NCBI GenBank assembly: GCA_023078685.1
Contig: JALGAS010000008.1
Span: forward strand, 2,480,001 to 2,544,000
Reading direction: 5' to 3'
Origin: Neopestalotiopsis rosae
Lineage: Eukaryota > Ascomycota > Sordariomycetes > Amphisphaeriales > Sporocadaceae
DNA length: 64,000 nt
Shown here: piece by piece, positions 37,451 through 48,800 of the stretch
Numbering within the stretch: the stretch's first letter is position 1
How the letters are laid out: each line of letters opens with the position of its first letter
The notes under the pieces: generated by a model
The model's database searches: none
What the model was told of the DNA's origin: nothing
What the model saw: the letters and a program-made list of their open reading frames with translations, nothing else
Made by a program: the position numbers and the translations under genes

Positions 37451-38925
37451 CTATGGTCTACCTGTCTCACCCGCAAGGTCAGGTATCACAATCTTCGGAA
37501 CCGGATGGCTAGGTGGCGCGCCGTAGCTTTCTTGATTAGTAGCAACAATTGTCGCCTCTGCTTCGACTTGAATTGGTGCAGAAGGAGTCGCATTTTCTCT
37601 CATGCTTGCGACAATGGCGTTGAGAGCCTCTAGCTCGAGCGAACATGTGTCGTCAGAGCACTCGTCGAACCCAAAGAGCGCACGCAGCTCTTCTCGCGAG
37701 GCTGGCGTAGTAGTGTTTGCATCCACATACACCAGCCGGCCAACCTCGTCAAGCCAATGCCTCTTCGCAGCGCCTTTTGCCCATCCAGCTCTCAGGGCAG
37801 CTTCCTGTTGATGACCTACAAACCACAGATCTTCGTTCAATAATGCGAAACCTGGATGATCGACACCATTAATGGTAGGGTGACAAATGTTGTCAACCAG
37901 TCCATCATCGGCAAGATTCTGTAAGTTAACAAAGTCCATCGTGAAACGCTGTCGTCGGAAGTTTGCGCGTACAAAATGGTAGACTGTAGTGACACGTCTT
38001 CCTTTGCTTTCGCTTTCGCTTGTGCTATCCCAATCATAGTCGGCAACGCCGCGACATCCGCCAAACAACGATCCAGCTCTAGAGTTGTCGGCTGATTCAA
38101 TCAGGCGGATGCGTTGTCCTCGATCCCGGTACCCAGGTCGATTTCTTTTGAGATCGTCTCGCAGGCTCAGGATCTTTGAGTATCCATCATTGAAGTCGCA
38201 GATGGCGGCTGGTGGATATTCGTCTGGGGAACATTTTCCACCCGCCGGTAGTCTTGTAAATTGGGGAAGAAATCGAGCAAGGTCACGCTGTTTGGTGTAT
38301 GAGGCACTCACGGGCCGCTTCTTGTCATCAACGCGATAGAAAGGACACGTGAGAGTCCTAAAGTCGGCATAGTGCGCCGAAATCGAATGGTAATTCAGAC
38401 AGGCTTGGGGATGACCAACCGCAACGGCACCGTCGCACACGATGGGTCCTGGGGGCTGGGGGAAGCTGTCATGGACTTCGGTTACAACTGTAACGGTAGT
38501 CTTTGGGTCGCAGTCGGCGCGCTTTGCTTTCAACTTTCCCCGTGTGCATGCAGAGCTTGTCTTTGCAGGAGTCTAGAAGCATATGAAACAGTCAGAATGT
38601 GATGACACCAACTTCGTAAGGAAAGAGGGGTGTTTTACGTGGCTCGACTTTGGCGGTCGAGGCTTGGGCGTCGTCGTGGGCTTGTCAAAAGATATCGTGT
38701 GCTTTTTCCCAAACACCTTGAAAATGGCCTGTCGTTCTGGGCGAATGAGTACTACTGTATCGGCGTAAGCACTTGAGGAAGCTTTTATTGCATCGTGTCT
38801 CTCGGCGCGCAACTTGGCTAGTCAAACAATCTCAGCAAGATCAGCCAATGTCACAATTACCTTTGAGTCCAAGTGACAAAAGCCTTGTGTGATATTGAAT
38901 GTGCGGGGAGACGAATGGAGTTCAT
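37451..38925 (-). CDS. Hypothetical protein resembling NucA/NucB-like C-terminal domains
   Basis: The long exon 38572-37451 (374 codons) is clear and joins through a 66-nt intron to exon 38798-38639. A tentative first exon, 38925-38861, gives an ATG and restores frame (448 residues), but it needs a weak GAG acceptor, so the start is uncertain. Residues after a Pro/Thr-rich linker read CDGAVAVGHPQACLNYHSIS. A KCSPDEYPPAA motif and DNSRAGSLFGGCRG follow, a pattern I associate with NucA/NucB-like deoxyribonuclease domains found at the C-termini of some fungal chitinases. No GH18 chitinase domain and no signal peptide were found upstream, so this is either a stand-alone protein or a remnant of a longer one. 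The function is inferred, not shown. It converges with the gene at 36381, with 175 bp between stop codons. Confidence 0.55.
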
Positions 38926-39447
38926 CTATTGGTCAGTAGCTTCAGGTCTAGTACAAACGGTTGATATGCCAACATGATTCTCTGATGTTTCAGAAACTAG
39001 GAAATGACTGAAAACGACTCTCAGCTTAGCTGAATTGGAAACGATGCCGGTTCCCATCACCAAAAAACAAAAGCTGCGGGAACGGAGACCCTGAGTTCAA
39101 AACTTGGGTAATCTTCAAGCCTTGGCTTTTTTTTTTTATCTTTTCTTAATATTATTGGAGTCTAAGAAGTCTTTCAGTGTGTCTTTTCTGCTTCTATTTC
39201 GTTTTTACTTCCTCCAGATTTTGCTCACTAATGGCTCCGACATATATGCTGAAGGTGCTAAGATACTTGGACGAACAGCACTGGTAAACGCCGCAGAGCG
39301 TGTCGAGTACGAAATTAGATACTTGCGACGGCAACCCAGCGACTGTAAAGTGGACAACAAGTGTGCTAGCTGCCATACAACAACAGATAACGAGTCTCCG
39401 CGTCGGATGGTGCTCGACAACCAGGAAATGGTGGTCAAGAGGAAATA

Positions 39448-39540
39448 TTAAAAAAAAGAAAAAGAGAACCAGGCAGGATTTGAACCTGCACCTTACGATA
39501 ATATAAGCATTTCGTCGCCCGATACGTCCCCAAGGCTTCA
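39448..39540 (-). pseudogene. tRNA-like relic with T-arm and Pol III-type terminator
   Basis: On the minus strand a perfect five-base-pair T-arm (GCAGG / TTCAAAT / CCTGC, 39489-39473) carries a B-box-like core. It is followed within 12 bases by T-rich runs (39466-39448) suited to Pol III termination. A matching 5' acceptor strand and a proper D-arm/A-box could not be found in the ~75 bases upstream. I read it as a degenerate tRNA or a tRNA-derived element, not a working tRNA. Confidence 0.35.
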
Positions 39541-39590
39541 CCCAGCATGCATGACCCTGGCCGTACGTTCGGTCGAAAGGGGCAACGGGG

Positions 39591-39614
39591 GGCCGGGGGT
39601 GCACCTCCCCGGCC
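39591..39614. repeat. GC-rich inverted repeat, 8-bp arms
   Basis: Perfect arms GGCCGGGG (39591-39598) and CCCCGGCC (39607-39614) around the 8-base spacer GTGCACCT. It can form a stable hairpin and sits about 100 bp from the tRNA-like relic. Function unknown. Confidence 0.85.
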
Positions 39615-39935
39615 CAGGCCACGGAACGCGAGCCATGCAGCTGGTGCACGAAGGCAGCTACCTGCCGACGACGAGGAATGCTGTGATTATTGCAATGCTA
39701 CCATTACACCACTGGTCCTTGAATTGTTGAAAGCTATCTGCTTTTTCAGTACTATGTGTCTTGGTTCGTCAATGGCTGCATATCTCTGCAATGACGGGCA
39801 GTGGAATTTCGTCTTATAGTCTCACCAATTTTCAGCTCAGAAATGGTTTATTTCTAGTCTTAGACTTATGGTCCAAATCGTGCAATTGACCGCCCAGGAG
39901 TTACGGGTGCTAGGAATTCAGCCTTCTTTATCGAA

Positions 39936-42181
39936 TCAGATGAGCTGAATTATCCTCTTCGATCGCGTGATCTGATCAAAACTGCAACCGGGAAACAGAG
40001 TCGCAGTCAATAGTCCCTGCCTGTACCATACATTCCCTTCTGCTTGGATTGCGAGCATGAAAACTGTTTCTTTGAGTGATTTGCGACGCGGTATGTTCTC
40101 GCAGTGTCTCTGGATCACCAGGCAAGGATAAATACCACTCTTCAAGGTGTTATTGTGGAACGCTGCTCCATCCTTGACGGTCCCAATCGGCTCTTCCTGG
40201 TTGTGTGAGAACAGCTCACTCAACGGTTCGGTCCGTATGTCAGCATTGATAACCCAACCCTCGAGCTCTATCTGGTTGGCACGACAGTCGCGGAGCTCTA
40301 CCAAGAGATCTATTTCGTCGTTCGGTGGCCCTTGGCCGTCTGAGGTATCAATGACTTTGTCTGGAAACGTCGCTTGGCCTTCCCACCCAGTCCAACTCCA
40401 ACTTGGGAATTGTGCTCGACGCTTTGGATTTACATGCCTCGAGTGCATCCATGCCAGAGAAAAGATATGACTTCTCAGGGGAAGACCATATTCGAATCCC
40501 TCCGGAAACATCTCTCTTTGAAATGTGGAAAGCACACCGCGGCAGGCGTTGAGTGAATCACTCTCGTTTGTCATACGGCGCTCGGTGTAGCGTCTCACCA
40601 TGTCTACATAATATTCCATTCGTTGCTGTAGAACCTCAGGTTCCAGAGGATTCTTGGCCTATGTCATCCGTCATCGTATTTCAGTTGCTGTCGATGCCGT
40701 GGCTCTGATCAGGGCATTACTTACAGGCTCAGCTCCATAGATCCTGGTGGACATCGAGTGCACAGGGTGATTTACCGAGAAACTTGTAGGCCAAGTCGTG
40801 TAATCTATATCTTCGTCTTGCTGGCCGGCATGACATACAAAAACAGCTAGACCTTCTGAAAAAATCACTTTTCGTGTTGACAAGAGATACTCTTGCAAAG
40901 TCCAGGCGCGATTCGAGTACGTCGCCTCCTGTTCCTCTAGGGTGTATGGAGCAGGGGTTGTGAACAGCCCGTAGCCGCTGATGCTTTCCTTGACCTGCGC
41001 CAGACGTGGAAAGGAAATGCCAGGTAGACCAGCATCAGCATGCTTCCCCGTCATGGCGACAATCGTGATGGCTGCACAGCCGTAGATCAATGACATCAAG
41101 TTGAGTTGCTGGATCTTGGCATTCAGCTGTTCCGGCGTCGGATTCGGTGATTGATCAATGCATAGAGCATCAACCTAGGGATTCGATAAGTAAAACTCTA
41201 GACACAACGAGGCGCGACATACCCATAAATACTTCAGTCCTATGGCCTTGGTCACGGTAATGGCGTCTTCAATGGTTTGTGGAAGACGGCCATTTTCTAG
41301 GGCCTCGTGCGAAGCCTGTATGCCACCCCAGACGTAGCTCAGAGCCACATAGTCACTTTCTCCCGGATAAGGAACAACTACACGGCGATGAACGTCAATC
41401 ATGAGGGTAGTCAGTAGCGAGGCCGCCTTTGTGACGCGACAATCACTGCCATGGAATTCTAGACAGACATTGAGAGCTTGCCGGAGCAGGGAGAGATCGA
41501 ACATGCCTTCGATTAGCTTGACACTTTGCAGTCTGCGATCCGGAGCTGCGAATTCTAGTTCGAGAGCGATCGAGGGTCCGTTCATGCCAGCCGTCCTTAG
41601 CAGATGAGATTCAGGGTCCAGAAGACTGCCCGCGATCGCAATGCTCGTGGTTATGCCTAGCATTACAGCATACTGCGACTTCAGATCCTCGGTGACAATC
41701 TCCCAGCCAGCCGAACGTAAATATGTGCGATATGGCTCGAGGTACAGGTCTGGCTCACCATGCCGGGGTCAAAGTTCCTCGGTACGATGCAGTAGAGCAT
41801 TCGACACAGTTGACACAACGGGTGAAGCACCAGCGACGAGGGGGGCCCCAAGCTGACTCTCTCGGATGTCAAATTCAAGATGGGTTGCCCAGTCTCGTCG
41901 CGGTCTTTCCGTCGCTGGTACCAATCCAAGGGTTCGGATTTGGTCAGAAGTTGTAGAATATCATATTTGGAGCAAGTGGTGCACAGGACACTGGGTCGCG
42001 CTTGAAGCGTCTGGATCAGCTCTGCGTCGTGGGGCGAGAGGCCGGGGATCGAGACGTGCGCCTTCGAAATACCATCAGTCGTCGACTGGCCCCTTCCTTC
42101 CAGATAGGGACACGGCTCGGCGACTGACTCAAGAGTGCGACAGTATATGCACAACCTCTTCGGGGTTTCTGTTGAGGCCAT
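39936..42181 (-). CDS. HET-domain (heterokaryon incompatibility) protein
   Basis: A four-exon model (42181-41759, 41678-41223, 41174-40725, 40658-39936) keeps frame throughout and gives 683 residues. Three CxxC pairs (CIYC, CTTC, CQLC) in the first 140 residues suggest a zinc-binding module. The HET core follows: YVALSYVWGG, then AIGLKYLWVDALCIDQ formed across a 48-nt intron, then IYGCAAITIVAMTGKHADAG, and SNRAWTLQEYLLSTRKVIFSE. HET proteins act in fungal nonself recognition and can trigger cell death on encountering an incompatible partner. Their core is thought to be related to TIR domains. The first intron (41679-41758, donor GTGAGC) is doubtful. Its sequence is open in the downstream frame and reads like protein (PDLYLEPYRTYLRSAGWEIV), so a one-base frameshift is the alternative. 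The partner locus cannot be inferred. Confidence 0.82.
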
Positions 42182-43079
42182 TTTCGAAATCTACCTGCGA
42201 CTGAGTTGCACGCGAGAAGCAAGCTTATGTTGGGTACAAATTATCCTCACGATGTGTGCTGAATCACTTTGTCGTGTAAGCACATTAAACAGAGAATCAT
42301 GGAAAAGGATCAGGTGAGTTCTCTTACCCGTGGCTGTCGCTACGGTATGGTAGGGAGTGTAGAAGTTGGGGTCACTATCCCAGGAACCTGTGCCAGTGTC
42401 AGCACCATATCATGCGTCCACGTCTATTCTTAATGCAAGCCTCATGGAGCGGCATGCTGATGGACAAGGGTAGTCAGCCGCAGTTCCCGCAGGTGTTACC
42501 GACAAGGACCACAAAGCAAAATTCTCACATGAATACACGAAATATTGTTGGGGGGAATATCAGACTTCATTTTGTGTCGCCTATATAGGCTCCAATTCAC
42601 TTTACCGTCTTTACCTGAACCCTTCTGGCATGTTTGTTTAACCGTACTCCGGGGAGAAAAAGACAAGTAAGCCAAAACTCCAAAACAAAGTATTCAATGA
42701 AGCGGCCTTTCCAATATCGTGCTCATTGCTGCGGACTCCTGTCTACCCTCGACAGGTTGTGACTGAAAAACATTGAGTTTTGAGATGGAGGAGTATGGGA
42801 AAGCTATCGAAACATTTGTCAGCACCCTGCCTAGATCTCATGTAGAGGTGAATTTTAGTTGGACACAAGCGAGGTAAGTTACTCACGATTCTGATACTCC
42901 ACAGTAGTGAAGACTTAGAAAAAGGCACGGAACTCGGAGGTGGGAAGAGAGGTGCTTCACATCTGCCAAAGGTATAACCTGATTCCGTCTTCCGGATTAC
43001 GGGATTCCTCTTGAGCGATTGCTGACCTGAAGTCGAGTCGCTGCTTTCAGAAGTGAGAGATAGATACGATGCATCTGAT
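42182..43079. promoter_or_regulatory. Gene-free stretch, 0.9 kb, upstream of the HET gene
   Basis: Should contain the HET promoter and the 3' region of the small gene to the right. No coding frame is supported. Confidence 0.4.
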
Positions 43080-43694
43080 TTATTTGCCAGGTGAAGAGTA
43101 CCAGTGCTGCTCGACCGATTCCTTGGCGTTAGTGGGCAACGCCCAGGGCTGCGAGTAGTACGGGTCGGTGCTGCAGTATTGCTGGCCAGTGTACTGTACG
43201 GGGTTCTGAATGTAATCCGGCTCATCACCCTCATAGCTTGTGACCTTGGCTCCCCACCAGGCGTCCACGTGGAGATGAGCTGCATCCAGCAGCATCTGGT
43301 CGCGGAGGCGAGCGTCCATCATCATCTGGTCGCGGCGACGTCGTTCACGAAGCCAATCCTCCTGCTTGGCTCGGACAAGGTGCAAGCCGCGCATAAAGAC
43401 GAGCTTCTTCTTGCGCGTGACGACGTGGGGCCCGCGCTGGCGCTCAATAAAGTCCAGGGCCGCCTTGTTGTGCTGCTCGAGGTCGGCGAGCAGGTCGCGC
43501 ACGTCGTCGACGTCAATGTCCTGGTCGTAGCGGCTCTTGCTGCCGCGGCCGTTGAGGGCCTCGTTGAGCTTGGTGGCGAAGCCGAGGGTGCTGCGCTGCT
43601 TGAGGTGGTCGCCCTTGCAGATGAGAGCGAGGACCGCGTCGAGCTCAAAGGTGGTCCAGCGGCGGCCGCGGCCTTGGCGCTGGTAGGGAGGCAT
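43080..43694 (-). CDS. Small basic conserved hypothetical protein
   Basis: Intronless frame of 204 residues. The start is the first ATG, just before PPYQRQGRGRRWTTFELDAVL. The N-terminal ~130 residues are rich in Arg/Lys/Asp and predicted helical (WTTFELDAVLALICKGDHLK, SRYDQDIDVDDVRDLLADLEQ, KAALDFIERQRGPHVVTRKKK). The last 60 are polar and Tyr/Gln-rich. No domain is recognised. The N-terminal helical block could be a small DNA- or protein-binding module, but there is no direct sign of it. Codon use is strongly GC-ending, unlike the AT-rich flanks. The antisense strand carries a 208-codon shadow frame caused by that bias. I judge it real from composition and a clean start, and have no function to offer. 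Confidence 0.62.
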   Translation of the reverse strand: MPPYQRQGRGRRWTTFELDAVLALICKGDHLKQRSTLGFATKLNEALNGRGSKSRYDQDIDVDDVRDLLADLEQHNKAALDFIERQRGPHVVTRKKKLVFMRGLHLVRAKQEDWLRERRRRDQMMMDARLRDQMLLDAAHLHVDAWWGAKVTSYEGDEPDYIQNPVQYTGQQYCSTDPYYSQPWALPTNAKESVEQHWYSSPGK

Positions 43695-45844
43695 CTTTGT
43701 CTTGCTGTTTTGCACGCGCTTCGAACTTGAAGGTTCGTACACGCTTCGCAAATGGCACAGTTGAACAGATGCCAGATAAAAGTGTGAAGAGAGCACTGAA
43801 CTCTGTCTGTTCAGCCATGTTGAAAATCTTCTACATGTTAGCAACCATTAAATATTTATCAAATACAAATGCTGCCTGATCTAGCTCTTGGTAGGCCGAG
43901 CAACAATCTGGAAGTGGTTGTGTTTCGTCGAGCAGCTCGTTTGCAACCAGAGCAACGCGGCTGGAAAGAGTTTTCAGGTTTCAAATAACCTGCCAGAGAA
44001 AGACGGGGTGGGTGACAATAGTGATATCAATTCGTTTGCTTGTGGCTTTACATCTATTAGCAATGACGGTCTCTTTGATTTATCCTATCCCATATTTCAT
44101 CAAGTTGCAATCCTCAAAATTGACAGTCAAGACAAGCCGGTAGACATGATCGTCCTTGCGGCTATTCCCTATACCCTTCTCCAGCATGAACTCACATGAA
44201 ATCTGTGATGAACTGGGATATAGAGAGTAATTAAAAAAAATAAGTTTTTGTACAAGGCAGATAAAAAGTCCAAAAAAGAGCGATGACCCTGGATTCGAAC
44301 CCAAGCCCCCTAACAAAGATCCTCTCGTTAGATCATAGGATATTCACTTTTCACCTGGGTGGCCACTGCACTCAAGAGCTTACCGCTCGGCCATAGGACC
44401 TTTGTGACTTGTGGTTGCAAATCAAGGAGTTTCTGAAACCTATGAGTCTTCCATGACTGACTGGATTTTCCTTTCATCACCCCATGTGATCTTTTGACTT
44501 CACTACATGGAAATTCCTTTTCTCAACTGATCCCCAATCACATGGTCGAGATACAGCCTTCAGCCAAGAATCAATCTACTTGTTGCACACTCGGCACTTC
44601 ATTACTTCATCCTCTTTTCTCGCTTCTAGAAGAGCCGGTACTATCAATTCCACAGCAATGAGGATAAGATCCGGGAAAAAAGACATCCCGAGTGCGTATC
44701 ACATACAATCTATTCAATGGGCCCAGCCAAGACATTCGCTCAAGCGATCCGAAAATCATAAAAATAACGACGAGACACCTTTCGAGTCAAGTTCAAAACA
44801 TTGTTCAATGTATTATACATGCCGATCAAGATTGAAGCCACCCAAGGACGGAGATGTATAATATTGCCCAGCACTGTAAAGCTCTGCTTGTATATGACAT
44901 GAAAATCAATTGTATGTCGTTTCTGGTGCTCTCCACACCGGAGAGGGAGAGGCGGCCCGCTCACCCTCCCTCCACCACCCGGTAAAAGAACCGGACACTT
45001 AGCACTATCGCCTCTTTCGACGCACAAGCTCACTCTCATTAAAATACGTTTTAGGATTCATAAGCGACTGTATCAGTCATCAATTGCGTCGTTTTTCTTT
45101 GTTGCGTTCTTAATTGAGAGCTAGAAAACTGTGACGTTCAAATGCTCCGTCGGCATTGAACCGGCCCACGAGGTCGTACGATGTCAGCCGGTAAGAGGTT
45201 ACACGTACTTGAGCCCACCCCTCGGCACATGCAAACGGCATCGCACTCTTCAAAAGACATAAGAACAATTGGTGTGTCGCATTAGAGATTCGTCTTTTCA
45301 TGTACTTCTTTTAATATTTTTCAAGTTGCTGATTTCATTTCCATTGACTGATCAAGTATTCCCTCATCTCAACATTGGCCAACATAGTCGAGTCCATTCG
45401 TCAACCCCGTCCTTCCCAACTCGAGTGATGGAAAAACTCTTTCACGCCAGCCCCGAATGATTTATATCCAAATGCCGCTTTTCCAAAGTGCTCCTAGCAT
45501 GTTTGAGCACTGCTGCGTATGTGCAACCTTTCCCCATGACTTTGTACACATACACCAAGCACCCCACAAGTTGTGGTTGGTGTCCAACTCATTATACACA
45601 TGAACGCAGTAAGCAGGTAATGACGTCCACAAATATGGCAAAAACTATGCCCCTCCCTATCGTCGCCGAGACGAGATGAATGCCGGTCTAGCGAATAACG
45701 AATGTCCTGATCCAACGCCTTGCTAGTAAGTAATTCAAGCAGATCAGAAAATTCCCCCAAATATATACCCATCAAAGAAAAAAGGTGTCCGTTTGTGGTT
45801 TGTGGCACCATGGTGCGAGAGGATAGAAAGCTCACGGACAGTCC
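43695..45844. other. Gene-free stretch, 2.15 kb
   Basis: Contains the promoter of the small basic gene, a tRNA-like relic at 44272-44402 and the 3' region of the transcription factor gene. No other supported feature. Confidence 0.4.
44272..44402 (-). pseudogene. Degenerate type-II tRNA-like Pol III unit
   Basis: On the minus strand there is an A-box match TGGCCGAGCGGT (44393-44382), of the kind seen in Leu/Ser tRNAs. A five-base-pair variable-arm-like hairpin CTAAC/GTTAG (44310-44331), a B-box GGTTCGAATCC (about 44301-44291) and a six-T terminator (44277-44272) follow. The acceptor stem does not pair, the T-stem has a mismatch, and the D-stem is incomplete. A ~45-base insert lies where the anticodon should be. 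It therefore looks like a decayed tRNA or tRNA-derived element that may still bind TFIIIC. Confidence 0.45.
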
Positions 45845-48800
45845 TCATCGATGTGAACCCCGTCGCATTCCAAGCCCGGACCCAGGAGCTGCGGTGCTCA
45901 TGCCTTCGGGGCTGAAAACTCCGAAATTATCTATGCTGCCAATGCCAGCGCTGCTCAATTCTTGGCCAAGCTCAGGTGCTTCCATATTGAACGGCATGAA
46001 CCAGGCGCTCGAAGGCTCAGTAGCAAAAGTAGTCGGTATGCCATCGGCCACCCCGTCGCGGCTAGGACCACTGGCGCTGCCGTTCATTCTACCGCTGCTT
46101 GCCAATGCGTCCCAGTCCGTCATGCCTTCCGGCCCGCTGATATTTGCCGTTGGGTCCATGCCACCATATGCATTGAAAACCATTTGTCGGTCAAGTTGTG
46201 GTAGTAAACCGGCGTTGTTGCCCAGACCAAGCGCAACAAGATCAGAGTTATAAAAGCCGGGATGGCTTCCGGGATGTGCACCGGCATGATGTCCAGCAAA
46301 TGGATGACCGAGGCCGTGGGTCACAGGGCTGATCGGAGACATGGCATGATAGACAGCGTTGGGTGCCCCGGCCCCTGTAAAGTGCTGTGAATTGCGCCTG
46401 TCGTGGGGCAAGTCGAGATGCAGTGAGCTCGGGTCGCTCGTTTGCGTCTTCAAGCGAGCCGCATACTGTTGCCGTTGAGCAGCCTGGATCCGCTGCTGTA
46501 CATGCTCTGGGATTGAGGATGACAAATCAGTCATAAGCGGCTCCAGTTGTTGCGAGTTGTCGCCTCGGGCAGCCAACCCGCCTTTCTTATTAGCAACACC
46601 AGCAAAGGAGCGGCGCTTTGCTGCTGATGGCCGTGCCGGCCCACTCACGCTGTCCCGACCTTCTGAGCTCTGTGGGGGCGAGAGCTTATTGAAGAACTCC
46701 TCGACAGTATATACATCAGGCTTTTGCCCAAGGACAGCATCGTCTCCCGCATCTTTCTTCTTGTTCCCTGCGGGATCGAGGAAATCGGATTGAGATACGC
46801 CGTGCGGATAACGATCGAACCAATCTCCATACTGGAAGATGGGGTTCGCCGTAGTTTTTTCCGTGGGAAGCGAGCCCTTTTGGGCAGCATCTGCGCAGGA
46901 TCGGTATTGCTCTCTCAGATTTTCTGACATGAAGTGAAACATTCCCCAGTGTCGCTTCATCTTCTGTAGAAATCTGACATTCGTGGCCAAATTTTTCTTG
47001 GACGACTGCTCCACTGCCGTATTGCCCGAGAAGATACCGAAAATGTGTACCGTACTTGAGAGAAAGGCACAATAGCCGACAAAAGGGGCGGCTATGAGGT
47101 AGTTGTCCGAATCTCTCAAAAGGTCAGAGATCTTGTTTGCAGCCGCAAACGCCTTTGCACCGGCTTTGGTGACAAAAGTCTCTGGCACGTCGCTTTGCGA
47201 CAGGCCTGATGGTGAGGATACCGCAAAGCGGTTCATGAACAGGATGTTCTGTTGTATAGAAATATGAAGAAAGAGGAACTGGTTAGCCATCCCCTCGGTA
47301 TCATGCAGATGGAGATTTTCGGATGTATATTTCAGTCCGTCAGGGAGCCCGGGAGCAAAGTCTTCGGCCTGCTTGAGGAGTGCGAAATATTGAGAATCGG
47401 AATCCCACATTGAGTGCTTGTCTGCCTCTTTACCACCTTGATTGAGGAAGCTGATAATTTTGCCCCAAAGGGCAATGGAGCGAATCATATAAGCCGCGAC
47501 TCCCATGTTGTCTTTGGCACTTGAAAGCTGACCCTGGTCTTTGGGCACAGGATGTGGTACACTGCCGTCGAGATCTTCCGTCGGACCTGGCATGTCCAGC
47601 TGAAACAACTTTTCCTTGATGGGCAGTTGAATCCGGAGTGTGTCTTCCTTGATGAACATGGGCCGATCTGTGCCGGAAGAGTTGAATCGATCCATCAAAA
47701 AGCAAGCCCACATGGTCCTTCGCCGGATTTCCCTGTCAATGAAGCTCAGTTGAGTCGCAGGGTTCGTGCCCGTGGGATCATATTCCAGATCCTTGTGAAG
47801 CTGCAACGCAAATGCCATTCTTATGGCCATGCCGCCCAAAGCCCAGCTCCTCCCACCTTGGCATGTTCCAAACTCATGGAGCCCAAGAATCAGGAGACAG
47901 GTCAAGATTGTGATGTTTGGCCAGTCGTAGCGTCTCGTCACAATCTCACGAGCAGCCAAGGCCCATTCTTCGCCGCGAAGAAAATGCGGCTTGCCTGCAA
48001 ATATTGGGTGGTTTGAGAAGCGTGCGGAAATAGCACAGACGGAAAGTACAAGCACCGGAGGTAAATTATCGGCCCTGTAATACATGTTAGTAGTAATTCA
48101 TCGTTTAGTTGGCTATGCAACGACATACTTTAACTTTCGCATGTAGCTCGGTTTATGCAGCAGATGATATGCTTGTCCATAGATGTTCTCAAAGAAGATG
48201 TCAGCCAGATGCACCTGTATTTCCTTGGTCGGTAAGGCATCACGGCCTTCCACTAGGAGCTTTCCATCTTCCTGCTCTTGGACTTGCAAGGATGTCGGTT
48301 TGTTCGAATCCTCGGTTGTTGTCGTTGTCGTCGTCGCTGTCTTGGTTTTGGAAGGTTGTCGCGCCCAGCTGTCGAAATCGGCCCCGAAAGCCTCATCCGC
48401 AGCCCGCTTCTTGGCGCTTTGCTTACTGGCGGTTGCCGAGCTGGGGAGCTGTGGTTTGACTTGGGCGCGCACCACATTTGCTGCCGAAGGGTCTTGCTCC
48501 GACTTTGGCACCATCTTGAGAATGCGATCCTCCATTCGCTTAAGCCGCTTGTCCAACATGGCCATGTAATCCGTGCGCGGTGCAGCTTTTCGGGTGGTGA
48601 CCTTGTACACGCAGGGGATGCGGGCCCGAAGGCAATGCTTGCAGGCCGGTTTCTCGCCTGAACACCGTATCTTCTTGCGCCGGCACACTATGCATGCCAG
48701 GGGAAGTCGTTTTCTCTCCTTGCCAGCCTTTGTTTTCAGCTCGCTCCAAGCCGGCGTGGCGTCAGATTTCGGGTCTCGTGGGTGTCCATGGTCTGCGCCC

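Larger units (their letters stand above)
38926..39935. other. Gene-free stretch with tRNA-like relic and GC hairpin
   Basis: No supported protein gene. It holds a tRNA T-arm-like relic (39448-39489) and a perfect GC-rich inverted repeat (39591-39614). A short frame at 39547-39819 is not protein-like. Confidence 0.4.

Noticed and set aside
43104..43730. Plus-strand 208-codon frame rich in Val/Leu/Ala, membrane-protein-like
   Set aside because: It is exactly antisense to the better-supported 204-residue gene and is explained by that gene's GC-ending codons.
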